Shown here: positions 58,713 to 64,000 of the stretch, one piece after another
Numbering within the stretch: position 1 is the first letter of the stretch
Layout of the letters: every line of letters starts with the position of its first letter
Assembly: GCA_954871525.1 (NCBI GenBank)
Contig: OX940871.1
Span: 2,480,001 to 2,544,000, forward strand
Length of the DNA: 64,000 bases
Reading direction: 5' to 3'
Source of the DNA: Parietaria judaica
Taxonomy: Eukaryota; Streptophyta; Magnoliopsida; Rosales; Urticaceae
Position numbers and translations under genes: made by a program
The notes under the pieces: generated by a model
Told to the model about the DNA's origin: nothing
Seen by the model: only the letters and a program-made list of their open reading frames with translations
Database searches by the model: none

Positions 58713-59186
58713 TCACAAAGCCCCATTATCTCTTTGAACCTTAGCATCATCGAACCTCCTGGACACCAACCCAAACAAGCTCCTGAGGCTGTTCCTGCTC
58801 TCTCTTCGCCTCCTCTGCTCAACCTTCCCCAAGCCATCCACGTGGAGAACCTCGCCGGAGCCGCCGTCGGAGGTCAGCCCCGTCTCGATCCTCTTCGACA
58901 CCGCCACGATCTCGTACGAGTCCCACAGCGACTGCCCGAAGTCCCACCCCCGCCGCTGCCCGCCCGACGAGGCCGCGCGCGCAGCCTCGGCGCGGAAGCG
59001 TGTAGGGCCGCGCCCGAAGCTACTACGCTTGCGGGCGTCAAACTCGTTGGTGGGCCGGCGCGACGCCTCGGCGCGGCTGTACCAGGCCTGCGCCACGGCC
59101 TTGACGATCTCGAGGCCCCGCTGGTCGACTGCAGCGGCGGCGCCGTCTCGGCCTTCGGGGACGGGCTGAGGCTTGGACTTCTTCAT
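58713..59186 (-). CDS. Conserved-looking plant protein, unknown function
   Basis: A single-exon frame of 157 aa starts MKKSKPQPVPEGRDGAAAAV and includes IVKAVAQAWYSRAEASRRPT, then a basic RKRSSFGRGPTRF stretch, then WDFGQSLWDSYEIVAVSKRI and ETGL. The latter half is rich in Arg/Ser (EQRRRRESRNSLRSLFGLVS). The GC-rich coding block stands out from AT-rich surroundings. I recall similar small uncharacterised plant proteins with the DFGQSLWDSYEIV motif but cannot name one. The frame is open upstream to 59369, but that part is AT-repeat-derived, so the ATG at 59186 is chosen. A seven-codon uORF overlaps this start. Confidence 0.75.
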   Translation of the reverse strand: MKKSKPQPVPEGRDGAAAAVDQRGLEIVKAVAQAWYSRAEASRRPTNEFDARKRSSFGRGPTRFRAEAARAASSGGQRRGWDFGQSLWDSYEIVAVSKRIETGLTSDGGSGEVLHVDGLGKVEQRRRRESRNSLRSLFGLVSRRFDDAKVQRDNGAL

Positions 59187-59206
59187 GGGTGGTTGGTATG
59201 GGCCAT
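59183..59206 (-). promoter_or_regulatory. uORF whose stop overlaps the main start codon (ATGA)
   Basis: ATGGCCCATACCAACCACCC followed by ATGA encodes MAHTNHP and stops at TGA, which shares bases with the ATG of the gene at 59186. The uORF ATG has a strong context (CGCCATGG). This overlap is a classic termination-reinitiation layout. Confidence 0.5.
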
Positions 59207-59324
59207 GGCGTGAGAGAGTCGCAGCCTCACGTTTTGGAGTTTGGAGTTGGATAAGCTGTTGTTTGATGTTTGCATGGTTTACTTTTATTGAGAATGTCGT
59301 GAATATATGTAGCTTTTTGTATGG

Positions 59325-59359
<35 letters not shown>

Positions 59360-59802
59360 TGGTACACATATATTTTATAATTATGTTCGTGGAGTAGGGT
59401 TTATATATTTAGTACTAAAAAAATATGTGACAATTGAGAAGTATCCCGACAATTCGCGTTTTGTATGGTGTTCGTGCCGTTTTAAATAATTTTAGACTTA
59501 TTTTATGTAGACTTAAACCTGATCCATTTATTAATCATGTAAGAAGATGAAACTTGCCAAACCCGCCCCATTTAATACAGTTCCATGTTTGGGCCAAGAT
59601 CTCAAGCCCAATACCCTATTCACTAATTAAACGCGATCGTTGCTTATGCACGCTACTACAAATAGTGGATTAGATTAGACCACGATTTTTATTGCGGGGT
59701 TCTGTTTGATCTAAAGATCTTCATATTAGGATTAAATTGTAAGCCCTAATCTCAAATTAAAAGTGAAAAAAAAACACCAAAAATTATAGTGATTCGCTAT
59801 TA

Positions 59803-60145
59803 GGGTAACTCCAAGTCTCCAACCACAACACTAAAAATTACACCAATAATGTGGAGTCTTTAACACCAAAATACTTTGTACTCCAAGTACAACACAAAAT
59901 ATTACAATAATCAATATTCATTAATATATTATTAATACTTCATTTATCTATTCAATTAATTATTATTTACTTTACCAATTTATTAATAAAATAAGTAAAT
60001 AGTGTTTGGTGTTATGAATAGTATCACACCAAATATGGTGCAGCAACACTATTCCATTTAAAAAAAATGTAGGATTTTTGAAGACCCATTGGAGAAGTTT
60101 GGTGTAAAAACCACGTGGTGTTTTTGAGTCCCATTGGAGATGACC
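59803..60145. mobile_element. Tourist-like (PIF/Harbinger) MITE
   Basis: Ends GGGTAACTCCAA and inverted GGTCATCTCCAA (9 of 12) bound a 343-bp non-coding block. TTA trinucleotides flank both sides (59800-59802, 60146-60148), the usual Harbinger target. Subterminal motifs such as AAAACACC and TTTGGTGT recur. It is not closely similar to the ends of the Harbinger at 6358-9883. Confidence 0.65.
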
Positions 60146-60148
60146 TTA

Positions 60149-60817
60149 TGGTAGAGCTTAGAAGTATATTTCAACTTGCCATCGTCTTTAGCCTTTAACT
60201 ACTCGAAGAATTATAATAGTTCGCTTTTCGTGTTAGAGTCGGTAATATTGCAGCTCAGATCTATATATTTCCATAGTTGTTCAATTTATTTGTTTTTTTA
60301 TGATCGTATTTTAGTCTGAATATCTAAAAGTAGTTTAATCTTGTTTATATGAGAATCGCTTAAACTGTTACGAATTGTAGCTCTAAGTGTCGGTCCGTCT
60401 ACGATAACCTTTAAAAGAATTTAAAATAATCGTAAGAATCTTTTCTCAAAAGTCAAAATACTTTTCCAAAATGCTTCTAAATACTCATCGGATTTTCTAA
60501 TTTCAAGCTTCGGGTTCAGAATTCCGATTCTAGAGAATAACGAAAGCAAATTCCGATTCCGTTTTTACAAACACGAAATTCACACGCTCAAAGCGTGCGA
60601 CAGTGAAAAATTCACACGCTCGAGCAACATATATATAATTATATATATATATATATATACTTTTCGCGCCCAATTTCACTCTTCACTGTCTCCGTCTCGT
60701 TTCGCTCACCGATTCGTGCCCTAGGGTTTCGCTTCTCTGCTCTGATCTTCGAGCATTTCTCCTCTGCGATGCTGGTCTCTAGGTGAATCTGCAATTCTTG
60801 CACCTCCGAATCGATCT
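60149..60817. promoter_or_regulatory. PCH2 upstream region and leader
   Basis: A (TA)n tract ends near 60658. A CT-rich leader follows (TCTCGTTTCGCTCACC, CTAGGGTTTCGCTTCTC). A five-codon uORF (ATG at 60769, TGA at 60784-60786) lies just before the main ATG at 60818. Confidence 0.4.
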
Positions 60818-63800
60818 ATGGCGGCTCCAATGGAAGTCTATGCGCAGAACCAACAAGATGCTCCAATGTCTGGCAGAAATGGAGTCGCAGCCGAACCAGC
60901 TCCTTCTCCTTCTCCGTCTCTTCCTCTCCGTGAAGATAAATTTCTCGTTTCAGGTCTCAGTGTTACTGTTTCAACTTGATTTCGGTTTGGATTAGCTTCG
61001 AAAGAAAATTGAAGACTTGTTAACATTTTTTTTGTTTGTTCGGGGAATTTTGTTTTGCAGTTGAAGTCTGTTTGAAACCGTCGAGCACAGCTCGGATTGA
61101 CGATGTCCGTTCGGCGGTGGAGAAGTACGTCGTCGAATTACGTGAAATTGACTGTTAGGTTGCTCGAAAGAGTGGAAATTTATGAATTTTGATGTTTTTG
61201 TTTTTCAAATTTCTTGGTGACTGGTCAGGATGCTTGAGAAGAGGTGCTTAAGCTACGTGGATGGACCGATTGAGGTGCCTGTTGATGACGCATTACTCGC
61301 AGAGAATGTTCAAAGTATCAACATTTGTGACACAGGTGTGGTTTCCTTGAGTAATTTATGAATGTCTATGGTTTTTTTCAACTTAATGATTTGCTAGATT
61401 AAGAAAGTTGGAAACTTAAATCAACTACATTCGAAAATGCTAGCGTTTCGGATAGCATGTGCTTCAGTGTGTGAGAGCGTTTCGGATAGTTTATTCGATT
61501 CTGATAACTCTACTGTTAACAATGTAGAGGAATGGGTGCAGAATCATGATATTCTTCTGTTCTGGCAAGTCAAGCCTGATGTTCATGTATATCAGGTAAG
61601 TAAGTCTTTATCAGATGGTAACCGAGTAATGTTTCAATTATTTGGTTTAATAGAGTTCATTATAGCGAGGATCGGAATTGAATGCAATTTATATCTCTAT
61701 TGGGCTTCTTGCAGAAAATAGAAGACATCTATGTTTTTATTCTCCTATGAATTGTTTTCTTTTTCTTCAGCTTAGTGAGGAAGGACCGTGTGAGGAATTA
61801 AGCGGGGATGGACAGCTTTCTACCTTTAGCGAGTGGATTCTTCCAGCAGCGGATTTTGATGGGATGTGGGAAAGGTTTGTTTGCTACTTTTATTTCCACG
61901 GTGGTAGTTTTATAGTTAATTTCATAATTACATTATTTCGATTTGTTTTGCAGCTTAATTTATGAACCCGGTCTCAAGAAAAGGTTGCTCAGATATGCTG
62001 CCACTGCCTTGCTATTCACTGAAAAGGGTGTTAATCATTTTCTTGTTTCATGGAATCGGTAAGGAAAAGTTTGTTGCAGCTTTATCTATGAACCCGGTCT
62101 CTTGGATATTTTAAGCTTTTAGGTTAGTGATTTTGTATTTGTTTAAGCTCTTTTATTCACATTTTTGCAGCGTTGTGCTTTTACATGGACCTCCCGGGAC
62201 CGGGAAAACGTCTTTGTGTAAAGCTCTGGCTCAGAAGCTATCTATTCGGTTCAGTTCCAGGTTCATTGCTGTTCACTGAATAGACAGTCTGACTGAGTAA
62301 ATATTTACCAGAACTTGGCGACATAACATAATTTACTATTCTGTTTACAGATACCCCCAGAGCCAACTGATTGAAGTCAATGCTCATTCTTTGTTCAGCA
62401 AATGGTTTTCGGAGAGTGGCAAGCTGGTATATTGGTTAACCTAACTCTCAAAATGGTGTATTTATCTGTCTGGCTTTAAATCATATCAGAATCTGAATTT
62501 GCAAAATTGTGCATTTTCAATCCATCTGTAGTTACATATTTGTATCTTGTTATACTCCAATATTTGAAGGTTCTTCGAGTAGATAAATTACTCATTTGTA
62601 TCTTGCTATGCATCACATATCGAGTTTACCATTATAGGTTGCGAAGCTCTTCCAGAAAATTCAAGAAATGGTTGAGGAGGAAAACAATCTGGTATTTGTT
62701 TTGATTGGTGAGCTTAATCCATATAACTAATAAGGCTTTTAACGAGAACCCGTCTTTGTATTTTTCTTGGATCCCATTCCTCAACTGATATTAAGAATAA
62801 TGTTCATGGTGATTGCTACAGATGAAGTTGAAAGCCTCGCTGCTGCTAGGAACGCTGCTTTGTCTGGTTCTGAACCATCAGATTCTATTCGGGTATGTTA
62901 AAAGAACTTTTGTATTTGAATGATGAATGAGTATTCATAGATACCAGTTGAGGTTAAATATGTAGATATGATTAATATAAATAATGTAAATATAGTGATA
63001 GTTTAAATACGGTAATACTGTCTCGCTGACATTTCAGGTAGTGAACGCGCTGCTAACTCAGATTGACAAACTAAAGTCGGCTCCGAATGTGATTATCCTG
63101 ACCACTTCGAATATAACTGCTGCTATTGGTAAGCCTAAGCAAGGTTTTACATATTGTATTTAAATCTTGACACGTTTTTTCTTCTTTTTCTCGAGGTAGG
63201 CAAATATAAAAATATTAAGTTCAATCATCTTATAAACCATAGGAACTCAAATAAATTAAACATACATAATAAAATGTGTCATAAACTCAAAGTCTAACGA
63301 TTTGGAAAGATTTAAAAGTCCTCCTATCGTGCAAGATTTAAAGATTTTATATTTTATCAGTTGCGTGTATAACGGCATTGTTTCTGCATTGCGTATCAAT
63401 TCGAATTCCCAAGTTTATGAAAAGTATTTATCATTAATAGTGATCGCTGAAGTGTATTTTTTTGGATATCGTTGTAGATATCGCATTTATCGATCGAGCG
63501 GATATAAAGGCATACGTGGGTCCTCCTACCATCCAAGCTCGTTATGAAATTCTCAGGGGCTGCTTAGAGGAGCTTGTTCGGACGGGCATATTGTCAAATA
63601 TTCACGTAAGATCATCTGGTTCTCATCTCTTAAAACAAATTATACACGGGTCTTATGATTTCGATTTCGTGCTATTGTCATGTAATTCTCAGCTCCGGTA
63701 ATTGAATGAGCTTTTTCGCAGGACGCATGTCAGCTTATGCTTCCAAACTATACTAGTTTGAGAGAGATGTTGAATGTGCCCGAAATTAAGGAAGCTCAAA

Positions 63801-63847
63801 TGCTCAACTTGTGCAAACAGTTGCTTGAAACTGCAGAAGCGTGTGAG
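60818..63847 (+). CDS. PCH2: Pachytene checkpoint protein 2 homolog (PCH2/TRIP13 AAA+ ATPase), 3' end outside window
   Basis: PCH2 is the AAA+ ATPase that remodels HORMA-domain proteins during meiotic axis and checkpoint control. Thirteen exons are inferred: 60818-60953, 61061-61124, 61229-61335, 61528-61595, 61771-61874, 61954-62058, 62171-62260, 62351-62426, 62638-62707, 62822-62892, 63038-63128, 63478-63605 and 63722-63847. They total 1236 nt in frame, 412 aa. Key motifs: an N-terminal substrate-binding part ([20 protein letters not shown]); Walker [21 protein letters not shown]; Walker B LVFVLIDEVESL; sensor region [10 protein letters not shown]; and [17 protein letters not shown]. The last exon ends TGTGAG|GTATTT, and the final exon(s) for the C-terminal tail lie beyond base 64000. 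No defect was seen. Confidence 0.93.
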
Positions 63848-64000
63848 GTATTTTGACAATTAAAAATACCACTTTAAAACTTCAAATGAGATTTCTTTAG
63901 TACACGTGTTCTTGTACCAACTACATAATTTTAACTCTATTTGACCTACATTATAATCGTAACTTTGTTCAAGTTATTTTCTTACAAATTTGTATTCTTA
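63848..64000 (+). other. PCH2: PCH2 intron 13, truncated by the window edge
   Basis: The donor GTATTT follows exon 13. No credible acceptor or downstream coding frame appears before the edge. Confidence 0.6.

Noticed and set aside
1..64000. CRISPR arrays, operons, bacterial regulatory sites
   Set aside because: The spliced genes and transposon types show a plant nuclear genome. No regularly spaced repeat array of that kind was seen.

Overview
This window is a piece of a eudicot-like flowering-plant nuclear genome. The evidence is the spliced plant gene families (NBR1 autophagy receptor, ATN1-like Raf-type kinase, MATE/DETOXIFICATION transporter, PCH2 AAA+ ATPase), AT-rich intergenic DNA, and plant-type transposons: Ty1/copia with a Met-tRNA primer site, PIF/Harbinger, MULE and hAT miniature elements, a Helitron and SINEs. 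The species cannot be named from the sequence.

Layout. 0-6 kb: the first exon of an unrecognised minus-strand gene at the left edge, then repeats, including one hAT-like element inserted inside another. 6.36-9.88 kb: a nearly complete PIF/Harbinger transposon with an apparently intact transposase and a DNA-binding ORF broken by one stop codon. 10-15.3 kb: a 1.6-kb non-autonomous MULE carrying a hAT insertion and a SINE-like remnant, a second hAT element, a disrupted MULE with a SINE, and a 524-bp direct duplication. 17.1-23.0 kb: a very young full-length copia element whose LTRs differ at one site. 23.5-28.2 kb: a MATE transporter gene with a one-base lesion at a splice junction, and a small membrane-protein gene. 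Each has a MULE-type miniature element a short way upstream. 29.7-32.9 kb: SINE, hAT element and a 1.4-kb Helitron.

34.8-39.1 kb: complete NBR1 gene (9 exons, 749 aa). 41.2-44.3 kb: complete ATN1-like protein kinase gene (6 exons, 353 aa). 45.0 kb: a small plant protein, followed by a candidate 2.2-kb LTR. 48-57 kb: decayed material, namely a DUF4283 fragment, a membrane-protein gene with a hAT insertion, a receptor-kinase fragment, two MULE miniatures, a Helitron 3' end and a broken copia gag-protease. 58.7-59.2 kb: a conserved-looking plant protein with an overlapping uORF. 60.8 kb to the right edge: PCH2/TRIP13, 13 exons present, 3' end outside the window.

The genes look independent, with no operon or obvious cluster logic. 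The strongest cross-window pattern is a family of short, long-TIR MULE-like elements ending in GCGGCA(A/T)AA-type motifs. It has about six copies, two with perfect 9-bp target duplications. A CAGGG/TAGGGG hAT-type family is also present, with 8-bp duplications. I did not find an unambiguous new biological system. The best leads are these element families, the young copia with a substituted zinc-knuckle histidine, and the MATE splice-junction lesion. All exon structures were inferred by eye from splice consensus and reading frame.
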